Part shown: in pieces, positions 46,401 through 58,500 of the stretch
Position numbering within the stretch: the first letter of the stretch is position 1
How the letters are laid out: every line of letters starts with the position of its first letter
Source: Malus domestica
Lineage: Eukaryota; Streptophyta; Magnoliopsida; Rosales; Rosaceae
NCBI RefSeq assembly: GCF_042453785.1
Contig: NC_091672.1
Coordinates: 3,068,001-3,132,000 of the forward strand
Reading direction: 5' to 3'
DNA length: 64,000 bases
The notes under the pieces: generated by a model
What the model was told of the DNA's origin: nothing
What the model saw: only the letters and a program-made list of their open reading frames with translations
Database searches by the model: none
Translations under genes and position numbers: made by a program

Positions 46401-47860
46401 TCTTCCCAACTCCTTGTAAGCCAGCCAATAAAATAACAGTGGGACCAGATTTTGCAAAGGTAAGTTCAGACACCTCTCCACCCATCAGTTTCACTAGCTC
46501 ATCATTCACAATCTGAAAGAAGCCACAACCGACTATCATAATTCATTAGAAATCAATGCTCAACATAAACTACCTAGCTTGTCGTTGAAATGAGTAAGAG
46601 AATTCTGTATCGTTATACAGCATGTGAAGTTACCTTGACCAATTGCTGATCTGGCTTCACTCCTCGAATAACCCCGACACCAACAGCCTGGTCACTGACA
46701 GATTGCACAAACCTTCTTACAACAGGAAGGCTCACGTCAGCTTCCAAAAGAGCCCTCCTTATATCTCTCATAGGCTCCGCAATATTCTCCTTAGTCAAAA
46801 CCTCTGCAGTACACAAACGTAGTAATCAGTGTGATCATGCTGTGGAATTTTAAAGGGTTTTTTTTTTTTTACGTAGAAGCCCTTGATAACATTACACTTT
46901 AGAGAGAAAAAAACACTTCAAGGCCAATACCTTAGAAGAAAGAAAAAAATCACGCCGACTCTTCAACTGGAGAAGCGCATCAATTCCACAACTAAGTATC
47001 AATTAGAAAATGGCAATGTGACTCGTTGAAGGGTTTTTTTCCCTCTCCAATTGAACTCTATTAGAGCTCATTTGGACTGCTATTGTAGGAAGCACTTCGC
47101 TCATACATGCTTCTTCTAAAGGTGCTTTATTATTTTTAAACATGCAAAAACTCTTTATTAAAAATCCAAGTGCATCATGACAAAACACTTGGAACTTGGA
47201 AGTGCTTTCTAAAGAAGCACATAGCAATTGCTTCTTCAAAAAGCCCTTCTACCATTTAATAGTGCTTTTGGTTGTTAAAAAAAACACTATTAGCCCTTCA
47301 GGAAGCAATCCCCAACAAGTGCTTTTTAATAGAACTCACTTGACCCTATAAAATTTGATTCAAATTTTTGAAATGCACAAGGAGTAAAAGTGCAAAAGAA
47401 GCAAAACCTTCGCCTTTGAGCTTGCTCCAAGCCGATTCGAGCCCGCTCGTCAACTGGCCAAACATTTCAGCCCTCACAATCCCCCGCAACTCCTTTCGAG
47501 TAATCACAACTTGCTTGGAATTCACCCAACCCCATATCTCTCTCTAACAACAATTCAGCAAACACAAATTTATCAACACACAAAAAAACAAGTACGAAGC
47601 TTTCATTGCCGATTCCAAATTCCAAACTATTTTCCCTCGTTTTCTCGGAAAGCAAACAAGATTTAAGGACTTACAGTGAACAAGTTTCTAGAAGTGAGCC
47701 AAGCGGGGTTGCGCGAAGCTGTCCAGGAGGAGCCCAGCTTGGCCGTTGGACTCCTCGCCCCTGCGTACTTGGAATCGGAGAAGCCTCTGCTGGTGGACAC
47801 GGAATGCGACGTCGTAGAGAAGTGGCGGGAAGCAACGGTCGAGAAATGTACGGCTTCCAT
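43490..47860 (-). CDS. cpSRP54: Signal recognition particle 54 kDa protein, chloroplast
   Basis: Fourteen exons: 47675-47860, 47408-47543, 46634-46803, 46360-46512, 46166-46243, 45928-46053, 45718-45820, 45168-45268, 44690-44827, 44458-44601, 44248-44323, 44050-44135, 43775-43900 and 43490-43594. They total 1728 nt (575 aa), all GT-AG. A Ser/Thr/Arg-rich transit peptide (about 1-70) precedes the N and G domains: GLQGVGKTT (P-loop, about 195), [18 protein letters not shown] and [13 protein letters not shown], then a methionine-rich M domain ([16 protein letters not shown]). The C-tail holds ARRKRR (547-552), the motif by which plant cpSRP54 binds cpSRP43. The protein guides light-harvesting and nascent thylakoid proteins to the translocase with cpFtsY, in the stroma. 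The length is near the usual 564 aa. Intron 2 (46804-47407) holds a hAT-like MITE remnant. Confidence 0.95.
46950..47350. mobile_element. MITE remnant in cpSRP54 intron 2
   Basis: The stretch is full of AAGTGCTTT and AAGCACTT in both orientations, ending in AAGTGCTTTTTAATAGAACTC, a pattern of common hAT-type MITEs. Termini are not certain. Confidence 0.4.
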
Positions 47861-49084
47861 CGCCGTTGAGATTTTTCTTGTTCTAGGCCAAAGCTGATTA
47901 CTCTATCCAATATCCATGTCTGTTATCTAGTTAGTTGGGTGATAAGGTGCTTCGCGCACCAACGCAATTACCGTAGACCCTCAGTATCACGTCCCCTCTC
48001 AAATCGATCACGTAGAGCAACGTTTTGAATTAGATTATATTTTGTAAAGGTAGTTTTTACTTCTCACAATTTTCGACTGTTAGATCAAATACATTGAACA
48101 AGAACGATTGCAAAAAATTAATAAGGGTACGTGAAAATTAAAAAATTAAAAGTAAAAATAAATATGTGTTCTTAATTAATCAGAGCGTTCCGAATTCAAT
48201 TTCTTTCTTACTCTTAGCAAAACTTTTGAATAGTAATATCATTTATGATAGTGTTCTTAATGCTTAATATTGAAATTCATGAACAATTTCTTTAATTTTG
48301 TCAAATTTTTTTAACGAGATTAATACGCAAATAAACTGTTCTATTTATCTTTACTATTCTTGTCGGGTACTCATAGGCTCATAGCCATGGGGGAGAAGAA
48401 AAAAACATTGTTTTATATTTTATACAAGCAAATCAGGCTAAATTGTAGCAAAGATTCATAATCAATACCACGAAATTAATTTTCGTTCGTAAACCCTATT
48501 AATAGTTTCTCATGTGCTCGAATTATGTCATTTGTTGCACTAGTAATCATTTTTGTTAACTTTTTCAACTTTTCCGTTAAGTTGAGTCATAGAATAAGAA
48601 TTTCTTCCAAAATATAAGAAAACGAATTTTTGAAATAGAGACTTGGCTCATCAAAGATTGAGGAACTCCTCAAGATACATCGTAACTTAGGGACCGAAGT
48701 CGTAGTGATGAAGAACCTGAGGGTTTGCGGAGACAGGCACTTGTTTATAAAGTTCGAATCGAAAAGGAGGTTTTGGACTCGAAATCATGAGAGAAGTTGA
48801 GGTGAAAGGTCGCTATCTTGGCTTGAAGTACTCATCGGCTTTTGGCTGTTGAACACACAAACAAAATGCCAGAGAACAAGTTTCCTAAAGGTGTTGGGCG
48901 ACTTAATTCCGGTGATCTTGGTTCCGATTTAGCGGGTTCAAGGAACTTCTCTGTGACAATACATGGGTTTGAAGTACAAACTGTTCAAGAGAATCACTGG
49001 CTAGGAAACTTGATACTAGTGGAGCAAGACGACGAAGATATAGGTACATTGTTTGTAGAAAGAAAGAATTACTTACAAATATAA
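47861..49084. other. Intergenic, no supported gene
   Basis: The first part is the cpSRP54 promoter. An 80-codon plus frame at 48842-49084 opens with TTG and shows no domain; it is not called. No repeat was resolved. Confidence 0.4.
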
Positions 49085-51317
49085 TCAACAATTCAATCCG
49101 CCTATTGGTACGGCCGCATCAGTTCCTGTAACACATTCTTCTTCAACAAATGGAATAGTTCTCCGCACCGTCAATTGTAACGGAGCTTTTTCTTCGCCTG
49201 CAAATAGTTCAAATTATAAAGTAGAATTTGTTTCTGAATCATTTCATTAATCCACAATAAAAATAAAAATCATTAAAGAAAAAGAAAGTGAAAGACTCTC
49301 ACCTCCAACGGTTTTATGTCTTTCCATACAAATGGCAGCATAATGAGAACCGGCCAACTCTAGAAGCGAAAATTGCCAATTTCTTGTGAGGTTCACGGGG
49401 CCAAAAGGTTCAACACTTATTTCGGTTATCTAACAACAGAGTGAATGATCAAAGGGAGGCCAAAACTTCTTCAAGATAAGTAAATTGCATGCTAAAACCA
49501 ATATTTAGACCAGAAGTAATTTTTATGTAAGCTATATGCGGAAAGTGAAGACGGTTGAGAATATCCTCGGACTCCATATAAGCTATATACAGGAAGTAGT
49601 TTTTGCATTAGCTAGAAACAACGATAGTAGACCATTGTAGTTCTACACTATAGTTCATAATTTCATAGCCAATTCACAGCCACAGTTATCCCCGGACTCT
49701 ATATAAAATGCTTTCAGTGACCCATGGAATATGTTGCAATAAATTTGTGTTTATAAGTCTCTGACATACCTCAGAATCTACGTCCCCAGATAAATTGATG
49801 CCTCTCTTAGCTGCATCCCTCAATCGAATGGAGAAGGTATTAAACGGAGAAGCAGAGAAGCCCTTTCCCAATGCTTTCACATATGCCTCCTGGAAGGGAG
49901 AAAGGAGAAAGGAGATTGATGGCAATAAGGAAATGCTTGAGAAAAACACAGCCTAGATGTGAAGGTATTATGCATTTTCAGTATATTCGTGAGCTCGTAT
50001 TAAATTTTATGGATACCCCAGTTAATTTCAAATGTTTTCCGTCGTTCATCCCTACCCTTGCATATGATCCCTATATAAGTGCTTTTATGAGTTTCTTTTC
50101 CTTGACCAATCTCTGGATATTTTTTTGGAAAATCATACAAACGAAAGTTTATTGCAGAAGTTAACAGATTTTAAGGCTTGCCATTTATACCTCAGTCATG
50201 TACCAATTCAAGTGTTCATGTAATGTAAGATTTCATACAACTATTAAAGAAAAACTGGATGGATTATCATTATTCAAGCAGTCTCACAAACCTTGAGAGT
50301 CCATAATTTTATAAATTGTTGACGCTGAATTTCTATGTCCGAAATAGAAGATAAATGTTCCACTTCATGAGAAGAAAAGTACCGTCGAGCAAAAGCTAAA
50401 ATATGGTTCTTCAACTTCCGCTGCTTGTCTTCCACATCTATTCCAATCTACAATAGGAATCAAAATCACGTAAGTTTATTTCTTCAGTAACAACATTTCT
50501 GCAATACACACAATCATACGTATACTTGAATACTCCCAATACATACGGGTGAATCCACAGTTACACCACAAGCTATCAAGGAAGAAGTGTGAGAGAGGTT
50601 GAAATGCAACGGTGGTGGCCGCCAGCCATCTGCAATTTGCCACTCTACCTATTCAAGTAAGCTATAAGAACGATTAAAATTTGCTCCAGAAAAAGAGCTC
50701 AAACAACATGATTGTAAGAAAAACCAGGTCAAGGAAATGAGAGTATACACAAATTTTCACTAAACATCAATACCTCAGGCTTCCCATGATTGTTCTTTTT
50801 AAACTTTAAGGATCTCGGATCAACTCGATGGTCTGTCTGATCTAGTATTAAACAATATATCCACATTAACCACACAAACAAGAAACAACACAACTAGTCA
50901 TTTTCTTCAACTTGTATAAGCAAAAATGAGGTGACCTACATATCTCGATATCGTAGTGCGTACCAACGCCCGGGCAAGCAATGCTCTTTTCTGGAGCTCA
51001 ATCCCACGCATGCCCAAAACATTATCTCTCTCAGACGGTGACAGAAGCTCGAAATACCGATTCAAAAGGCCCTCACTCTTCACCTCCTCAGGCAAAACAT
51101 ACCACAAATGACTTTCCCTGCAAAACCCATCATTCTTAAGACCCAAAATTTGAGAATTCGATTTCAAAAAGCAGTAAAATGTGATTGAAAATTGTGGGTT
51201 TTGTGGTATATAGACATACATTCGAGAAGGAAGTTGAAGAGGGAGCAGAGAGCAGAAATTGCTATGGAGGGCATGAATGTTCATTCTGTAAAATGGTCTG
51301 CGTCTGAATAATATCAT
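49085..51317 (-). CDS. Sfp-type phosphopantetheinyl transferase, probably mitochondrial
   Basis: Eight coding exons: 51220-51317, 50940-51117, 50774-50836, 50547-50648, 50292-50447, 49770-49889, 49303-49429 and 49085-49197. They total 957 nt, 318 aa, all GT-AG. The core carries HLWYVLPEEVK, LHFNLSHTSSLIACGV, GIDVEDKQRK (magnesium ligands, about 149-157) and LWTLKEAYVKALGKG (about 195-209). These are the signatures of enzymes that attach phosphopantetheine from CoA to a Ser of acyl carrier or related carrier proteins. Starting at the ATG at 51317 gives an Arg-rich, acid-free N-terminus (MILFRRRPFYRM) followed by a Ser/Leu-rich run, consistent with a mitochondrial presequence; an in-frame ATG at 51284 would shorten it. 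Plants have a mitochondrial PPTase of this type that activates mitochondrial ACP. Targeting is inferred. An upstream leader exon (51404-about 51560) carries short ORFs. Confidence 0.9.
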
Positions 51318-51403
51318 GCGTGATACAACAATCTGTGCACAAAGAAAACCACCATATGAACACCGAGATATTGAAAGCAAAGCAAATCAAGAAGTTGGGT
51401 TAC

Positions 51404-51560
51404 CTCTGAAGAAAGCAATCTAACTTTGCTGCTGGTGTCTACCAACACAAAGAAAAGAAAATCTGCTTTGAAAATTCTTGAAAGATGCTGCCATGAAACA
51501 TTGATTTGCTCCGACGATGAAAGCAAGGACGGGGAAAGGTGGAAACTTGTGGAGGTTTGG
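51404..51560 (-). promoter_or_regulatory. PPTase 5' leader exon with two overlapping uORFs
   Basis: A donor at 51403/51404 and an acceptor at 51332/51333 define a leader intron. Within this exon an ATG at 51494 opens a 24-codon uORF ending TAG at 51420, and an ATG at 51501 opens a 20-codon uORF in another frame ending at 51439. If the transcript starts upstream of 51501, both would be met before the main ATG at 51317. Confidence 0.45.
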
Positions 51561-51707
51561 GTTTTGGGCTCGGCGGGTTTTATCACGAAATATGGGTCGG
51601 GGTTTCTTGACCCAATAACAGCGGCACTAGTCCCACCCACTTTCCTTATTTCCCGAATCCACCCGTACAAACGGGTAATTCGAGGAAAATAATCAAACCG
51701 AACTGAA

Positions 51708-51795
51708 CCGAAAAAATTCAATTCTCAGTTTTGCCGTTTAAAAAGTTGAACCGAAAAAATTCAATTCTCAGTTTTGCCGTTTAAAAAGTCGAACC
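51708..51795. repeat. 46-bp direct tandem duplication
   Basis: Two nearly identical units, each holding GAACCGAAAAAATTCAATTC and CAGTTTTGCCGTTTAAAAAG, differ by T/C once. It lies just upstream of the PPTase leader. Confidence 0.85.
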
Positions 51796-52352
51796 GGATA
51801 CCATGTATGGTGTCAATCCACATACAACTTATTTTTTTTTTATAAATCAAATATTAGTGTAGAATATTACTTATAATAACAAAATTAATAAAGTCATAAT
51901 CGTCTTAACTCTCCTTCACGCTCTCGTAGTCTCCATCTACACCTCCAATGATGTCATCCGAATTAGTGTTTCTCTTAAGAGTTGATTGATGGATCCGTGT
52001 AGTGTTTGACCTGAATCTTCAAGTGACGATGAGGCAAACCCAACAAAACAAAACGAATGAGTTCAAGGCCAAACCAAATAGACCGAACACAACCTAGCGA
52101 AACTTGTATGTGAGGGGGCGTGTCGAATAGGAGTCTCACATCAAATGTAAGTGAGAGATATTAAGTTAAATTCCCGTCCTTACTAGAAAATACAGAAAAT
52201 ATTAGAATGGGTTAGAGAAATGTGTACAAGGGACAAGGTTAAGAAGCTTCATCCACAAACAAATGTAAAACACAAATCACATCATACAGACAGAGACATA
52301 CACAATATAACCCAAATCTCCCCAACACCCGAAAACACATCCAAAACACTCT
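51796..52352. other. Intergenic between PPTase and RopGAP
   Basis: No gene or clear repeat seen; the end near 52352 is likely the RopGAP 3' UTR. Confidence 0.4.
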
Positions 52353-55300
52353 TCAACGCCAACCTTCAGCCAACTCCGTCCTCGAATTTATGCGGCTAAG
52401 AATTTCACTTCTTTTGCTCTTATCTGCGGTCACAGCAGTTTGAATCAGTGGCTGCTCGTTTACCTTCTTGGGCCCCTTCTTCAGATTCGAACCGCTTGAT
52501 TGACCACTTTTGATCTTCCTAACGTTTGGCTGAGCCTCTCTACCTGAACCTGTTAAACCCTGATCTTGGGGCCCGTTTGCCAAAGAGCTAACTTGGGATA
52601 CAACCTCGCAAGCACAATTATCTGCCAGAAACCGGTTTCCTCCCGGAATGATATTCTTGATAGAAGATAGAAAAGTTTGAGATCCACTTTCGGTTATGGG
52701 ATCATTTTGTGTAGAATGAAGGGGGCTCTCTAAATCAGGTTCTTCGCCAACAAATACGCCCTCCTCTTCATTTTCCTTGTTAGCCTCCTCGTTGGCCTCT
52801 TTGTGATATGGTTGAAAAGTGCTTTGGTGCTCATCCTCGTCAGAAGGCTCTAGGCGGGGTACAGGGGCTGTTTCCACCAAAGATTCCTCTCTTTCTTTTA
52901 GTGTCTTGACAATAAGAGTCTTGAGGAAATTCATCACTTGGACGGCATACATCAATGCAGTCAAAGGATCTACCATCTGCGGAAAATGAAAGTTACAAAG
53001 GCTTGTTAAAAATAATTTGACAACGTGTGGCTTAGGGGTGGTTTGGAAGTAAGGTGCTTAAAAAAAAAGCACCCATGAAAAAAAGCTGTGAGGGTTTTAG
53101 ATGTTTGGTAAACTAAAAAAAATGGCTTATTTTGGAAGCTGCTGTGAGAATAAGTTGAAATCAAAGGAAAAAGCTAAAGCTGCTATTTGCAGCTTTGGAA
53201 AACTGGTTTTTTTTCAAAGCACACGGAGCTACAGTGCTCCTTTAATGAAAAGACCTACTATCAGACTGCTTTTTTTTCCAAAAGCACTTTTACAAAAAAG
53301 TTTACCAAACACTCTGCTGATTTATTTCACATCCGCTTATCTCACAGCACAGCCGTTTATTCTCACAACAGTTTTTTTTCAAAGCACAGCAATACCAAAC
53401 CAGAACATATGACAACATGCTGAAACAAGACTATCACATCTCACCCTAAATGGAAACTGAAAAAATATACCGGATGAAGAAATTTATCACACCGCGTAGT
53501 TATCAGATGGGTAAACTGTCGGTTTACCCCCTGAACTTTCACCTCACTTTCGATTTCCCCCCTGAACTTTTCTATTGGAAAATTAAGGACTCAAACTAAT
53601 TTTTTTAGCCAATTTGCCCCCTACCGTTAGTTTTTCATATATTACATCCATATTTCCGTTAAGTGAGACCATGTGCATAACATGTGAGGATAGTTAAGTC
53701 ATTTCAATTTAAAAATGATTAAAAACTGAAAATAAATAATAATAATAATTTTCCCTCTATTTTTTCCCGCTAATTCCTATCCTCAATTTTAATTTTCCCT
53801 CTCATTCCTATGCATGAGAAATAACATATGGTGTTATTGTCTTCATAAGTAGCTAAGTTAATCTTTTTTTTGAAGCATGTACTACCATTTTTATTTTCTC
53901 TAACAAATTAATAATTTGACAAATGCTCATAGTGTTATTGTCTCCAAAGCAGTGCATTAATATAAGAAACATGTCCATAAAAAAGACTAGGGTTTCTTAT
54001 ATTAATGCACTGCTTTGGAGACAATAGCACCATTAGCATTTGTCAAATTATTAATTTGTTAGAGAAAATAAAAATGGTAGACAATAACACCATATGTCAT
54101 TTCTCATGCATAGGAATGAGAGGGAAAAATAAAATCGAGGATAGGAATTAGCGGGAAAAAATAGAGGGAAAATTTTGCTTTTTTTATTATTTTCAGTTTT
54201 TTAATCATTTTTAAGAGTGAAATAACTTAACTACCCTCACATGTTGTGCACATGGTCTCACTTAACGGAAATATGGATGGAATATATGAAAAACTAACGG
54301 TAGGGGGCAAATTGGCTAAAAAAATTAGTTTGAGTCCTTAATTTTCCAATGGAAAAGTTCAGGGGGGAAATCGAAAGTGAGGTGAAAGTTCAGGGGGTAA
54401 ACCGACAGTTTACTCTTATCAGATTAGTAATGGTTTTTCCTAGGTGATTCATAACAAGACTGATTTCCGGTCTTAGAACATATTAAGCATGTAACAGAAA
54501 ACCTGCAATAAAATCTCTCTCCAAAAATTATACCTCTTCTTATCCCATTCTAATTCATTCTATATATCTTTAAGCTTTGAACATAAAAATTGCCGATGAT
54601 TGATTATTGATAGCCTGATATTTGAGTTAACACATTGGCTCCTACTCTAGTACATAGAACGTGTTGGCATGGATGTCGCTAACAATGAAGATTATGCATG
54701 AAATCGAGGTGCTTTTTAACTTTAGACAGTAAAGTTTTCACTCACATGAGTCATGTTTGGTGCAAACACCATGGCAATATTGCGTGCATTCATCTTGTTG
54801 AAGTGTTCCATTTGTGCAACATCAGCCATTAGGTTTACTGCCCAATCCAATAACGCAGCTTCTGTTGGAGGTAGGAGCCTAACAAGTTCAGCACACTCCT
54901 CTTCCGACTGGGACTGCATTACCTGCTCTGGTGTTAGAGAGTCTAACACAGCAGTTGGAAGTTCTCGGAACCAAGCCTGAGAAGCAACAGTACATGAATT
55001 TTAACATCAAATGTCATTTTGTGAACTGAAAACGCTCGAAGATGAGTTCACCCTTTGGTTGATTGTGGGAGGGGACATGGAGCAATGACAATAAGACGGA
55101 ACAAAGAAGAAGACTAGTCATTAACAAACAGTAAAGCCTTACCTTAATAAGACCGGCCAAACAATGCACGTCAACGCCCTCTGGTATCACTCCCCGATTT
55201 AATTGGTCCCTGACGTACTCCTCCTGACTGTTCTCAGCATTAATTCTGAAGATCCCTTCAGCCTGCATGTATGAGTGAACTTCAGTTTTTATTGAAGATA

Positions 55301-56622
55301 GTTTGAAACTTTGAATTATAACAAAGTGTCTGAAATTATGTCTTCTAATCACATTCTACCCCCGACGTGCTGTAAGAAAGGAATATAAGCAAAAGAGTGA
55401 TATACCTGCAGACCACCTTGTGCATACAAATGTCTCTGCATCAAAATAAGTATTGTTGGGACACTGTTCCCTCTGGCATCAAAAGAAAGCTGCATAGACT
55501 CTGTTGAGACCCCAAAAACATTTGCGCTGCAGATGAAATCAATGTCAGTATAATACTTAACCTTAAAACCTTATTGATGCTGTTAAAATGAAAAACAAAA
55601 AAGAAAACAAAACATAAATATACAACAGACTATAAGTATCAATAAAGAACATTGGCGTATCCAATTCTACTACAACAGACATGTTATACAGTAATCAGAA
55701 AATCGGCATCCATTGTTCCTTGTTGATACATGTTGAAGGATAAAATTAATGGAATAAAGTACAATAATTGGTGAGTCTTTTGTGAGAAAAAAAAAAAAAA
55801 AAAAACTTTCTACGGAGCAGAATCAAAGCAAGCAAAGCAGAATAATGCCATGTGCCAACACAGAAACTAAAACAAAACGACGATTTATCATCGAAAATTT
55901 CCAGCAAGGCATAAAAGAACAAAAGAAGGCGGCTCCAAAACCCACCCAGAAAACACGTTAGAAATATTTATCCCCAATACCACCAAATGAAACCCTAACA
56001 CAGGGATTCCCAATAAAAATTCAACAAACCCAATTTTTATCAAGATAAAAACTTTCAAGAAACCCAATTATCAGATACCGAAAACTTTAAAAACCCATCA
56101 ATCAAAACAGAATTACACATGGAAAAAAAAAAACCCAATAAAAAAAGATTGAAAATTTGCAATAGACCTGGCACTCGGAGCCCTCCTGGGGACCTCAGGT
56201 TCAAGCTCAACAGGCAAACCAAGAAACCCATTGAACCGATCAAAGGTGACATGGGCAACATGCCTGACATTCGAAGGCCACCCAATCTCCATGGAAGAAA
56301 GCTTCCCTCTTCCACTATCTGCACTATTAGTACTGCTACACCCAATCAAAGACCTCCTGAAAGCAGTAACCAAAAGGGTCACAAGGGAAAGCTGATCACC
56401 CTCTCCGTCCCTCTCCTTCTTCTTCCTCTCTTCTTCCTCTTCGTCTTCGCTTTCGTTTTCTTCGTCTTCCTCCGAAGCCAAATACCCCTGGAGGGTATCC
56501 TCTAAAAGGGCATGTGGGTATGGTGAGTCATTGGGTGTAGGTGGAGCAGCAGCACATGGAGTGGAGGAGCTTGGAGGGGAAGGGAAGTGAGATGTGGACG
56601 GTGATTGGAGGACCTCGGTCAT
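52353..56622 (-). CDS. CRIB-domain Rho GTPase-activating protein (RopGAP)
   Basis: Five exons: 56168-56622, 55406-55526, 55143-55262, 54746-54976 and 52353-52976. They total 1551 nt, 516 aa, all GT-AG. Residues 50-72 are a strongly acidic/charged run. A CRIB motif follows (IGWPSNVRHVAHVTFDRF, about 113-130), then a RhoGAP domain (about 150-310) with the arginine finger at about Arg198 (AEGIFRINAEN) and MNARNIAMVFAPNMTH at its end. The C-terminal 200 residues are low-complexity and polar. These plant-specific proteins switch off ROP GTPases at the plasma membrane; the CRIB part enhances the activity towards ROP. Intron 4 (52977-54745) carries two MITEs, one a 907-bp palindrome. The length is a little above the common 430-500 aa. 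Confidence 0.93.
53036..53407. mobile_element. hAT-like MITE in RopGAP intron 4
   Basis: Ends GGGGTGGTTTGG and, inward from the right, GGTTTGGTATTGCTG. Subterminal CTGTGAGAATAA and its complement occur. The exact target duplication was not resolved. Short plus-strand frames here are not genes. Confidence 0.55.
53509..54415. mobile_element. 907-bp foldback Mutator-like MITE in RopGAP intron 4
   Basis: Flanked by TTATCAGAT on both sides (53500-53508 and 54416-54424), a 9-bp duplication. The ends read GGGTAAACTGTCGGTTTACC and, inward, GAGTAAACTGTCGGTTTACC. The arms (about 53509-53968 and 53991-54415) are near-perfect inverted copies with a roughly 22-bp loop; the left arm has an extra insertion of about 45 bp. 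The TSD length points to a MULE-type transposase. As an intron, the transcript can fold into a long stem. Confidence 0.93.
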
Positions 56623-57200
56623 GTTTTGGAGGAAAAAGATGCAGTCTTTTTGTGATGATTGCTGGGCTAATTAATTGGGGTTTTGACTAAATTTGGATTG
56701 TGAAATGTTTGGAGTTGGAGTTGGATTGAAGGAAGGGTTTCGGAGGAGGAGGGTGAGACGTGACTGTCATCACTTTATTTGATTTTTCTCATTATTTTTC
56801 GTATCTGTCATTGATGCTCAACTCAAAGACTGAAGATGTTTAGAGAGATGGGGATGATGGAGTATGAGTAGAGAGAGAGAGAGAGAGAGAAGATGTTGAA
56901 TTGTTTATTGTTGTGGAGGTCTTTGGACAGATTTGCAGGAATAGAAGGAAAAAGAAAGAGAGGAAGAGGTGGGTGGTGTTTCTGTTTCCACTTCTCAGCA
57001 AAGTCATCCAATATATATTATCTGGCTGGATTTGTATGAGTAAGCCGTTGCCGTAGCTAAAAGTTTTACGCGCAAATATGAGAGGCTTTGTGTTTCTCTC
57101 ACTGTCACTACACAGGTTTGATGTTTCCATTGTCCTATCCTATGGTGGCCAATCAACTTTTGGCCTTAGCTCGTTCTTGAGAATGTGTCCGAAAGGATCA
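56623..57200 (-). promoter_or_regulatory. RopGAP 5' leader and promoter with GA/CT run
   Basis: A (GA)n run lies at 56871-56890, that is CT on the gene strand, a common feature of plant leaders. A 96-codon minus frame (56840-57130) is a by-product of this composition. TATA box not identified. Confidence 0.4.
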
Positions 57201-58149
57201 ATATATCGTTGTGACAGTATTTTAAATTAATCGAGTAATTATATATAAAATAATTAAAATATAATACGTTATTGGTTTGTAATGATGTTGATGTATCTAC
57301 TATGTTGTAGATAAGTCTTTTTCCACTCTTATTAGGCTAGATTGAGATTCATTCTGGATCTTAATATCTAGAGTTCAAGAACCACGAAATTTGGATCACT
57401 CAAACGATCCTCATTTGCCCATCTCATTAACCTACCTCACAAAACTCCAAACAATTGAATTGCTCGGATTTCGAGGTCCGTATGCTTTGGACATTGAAAT
57501 GGGAGGAAATCTCACTCCCATTAGGCCATGTGTGATAACAGTTGGAGATTGCACTTCATTAACCTTCAAAATACAAGAAATTTTAAGCATATTGTGATTT
57601 TCACGCCCCTGTTTACTCCTTATGCACTTCTTTTGTTTTTATTTCCTGATTTTTTTAATTCATTTGACGTAAAGACTTTATCTTATTTAAAATCACCTAT
57701 TTTTTAAATTTCTCAAATTAATTTAAAGATAAGAATTCGTCCTTTAGTCTCACATAGATGATACTAGTTTATGGAGTTAAATCACATTCTTACCAACACC
57801 CAAGGGTAATTATGAAAATGGGGACCAAAATCTTAGATGAGATAAAATTGATGCAATGTTGGGACTTTTGGGCCAAGTGGAGATATTTTTCTCTTTAATT
57901 AGTAGTGTGGTAATGTTGCAAGGAATGCAATTAAGATATGATTGAATTATTACCCTTTACCAAGCGTGGTGGCAAAGAGTGGTTGAAGTTGGTACTTAAA
58001 ACTGTCTGGCAAAAGATAGACAATTCAAGCATGAGGTTACACAAAATTACTTTTTTTATTATTTACTCATTGGAATTATATTGTAAACCAAACACACGCT
58101 GACAATTATAAGTGATGAGTTGCACCAGTGGATAACATATTCTTCTTCA
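57201..58149. other. Intergenic, nothing recognised
   Basis: No supported gene or repeat. A 68-codon plus frame (57391-57597) opens with TTG and lacks a domain. Confidence 0.4.
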
Positions 58150-58500
58150 TCTTATTACATTTGGAATAGGATTTTCTTCTCTCCTCTTCTCTCTCCTCTT
58201 TTATTTGAATAGTCATAATTAAGTCACGTCAACTTCTTGTGTTTGACTTCTTTATAAAGAGAGAAAAACAAAGTGAAAAGTGTGAGAAGAGGAAAGAGAA
58301 GGGGAGGGGAATTTGAGGGGAGAGAATCCTAGTCTCCCCTCCAAATCTCCACCCTCACCCCCTCTCTCACCTTCCTCTTTTTATTTCTCTTCCTATAAAA
58401 AAAAGTCAACTCAAGATGTTGACCTGGCTTAATTGTGACCGTTAACATAAGATGGGATTGAAGAGAAAGGGAATTTGGAGGAGAGAGAATCCTACCCATT
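58150..58500. mobile_element. MITE-like inverted repeat
   Basis: The left end (GGATTTTCTTCTCTCC) and the right end, inward (GGATTCTCTCTCCTCC), form purine/pyrimidine-rich TIRs. An internal AAGTC-rich piece with TTAACTTGTG-like complements appears on both sides. TSD not resolved. Confidence 0.45.

Noticed and set aside
48842-49084. 80-codon plus-strand frame
   Set aside because: Opens with TTG, no homology recognised, no splice or leader context, and it overlaps the PPTase 3' flank.
56840-57130. 96-codon minus frame upstream of RopGAP
   Set aside because: It covers the CT-rich leader and promoter; its Ser/Leu run comes from the microsatellite.
57391-57597. 68-codon plus-strand frame before SmG
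   Set aside because: TTG start, no domain and a repeat-like setting; random frames of this length are common here.
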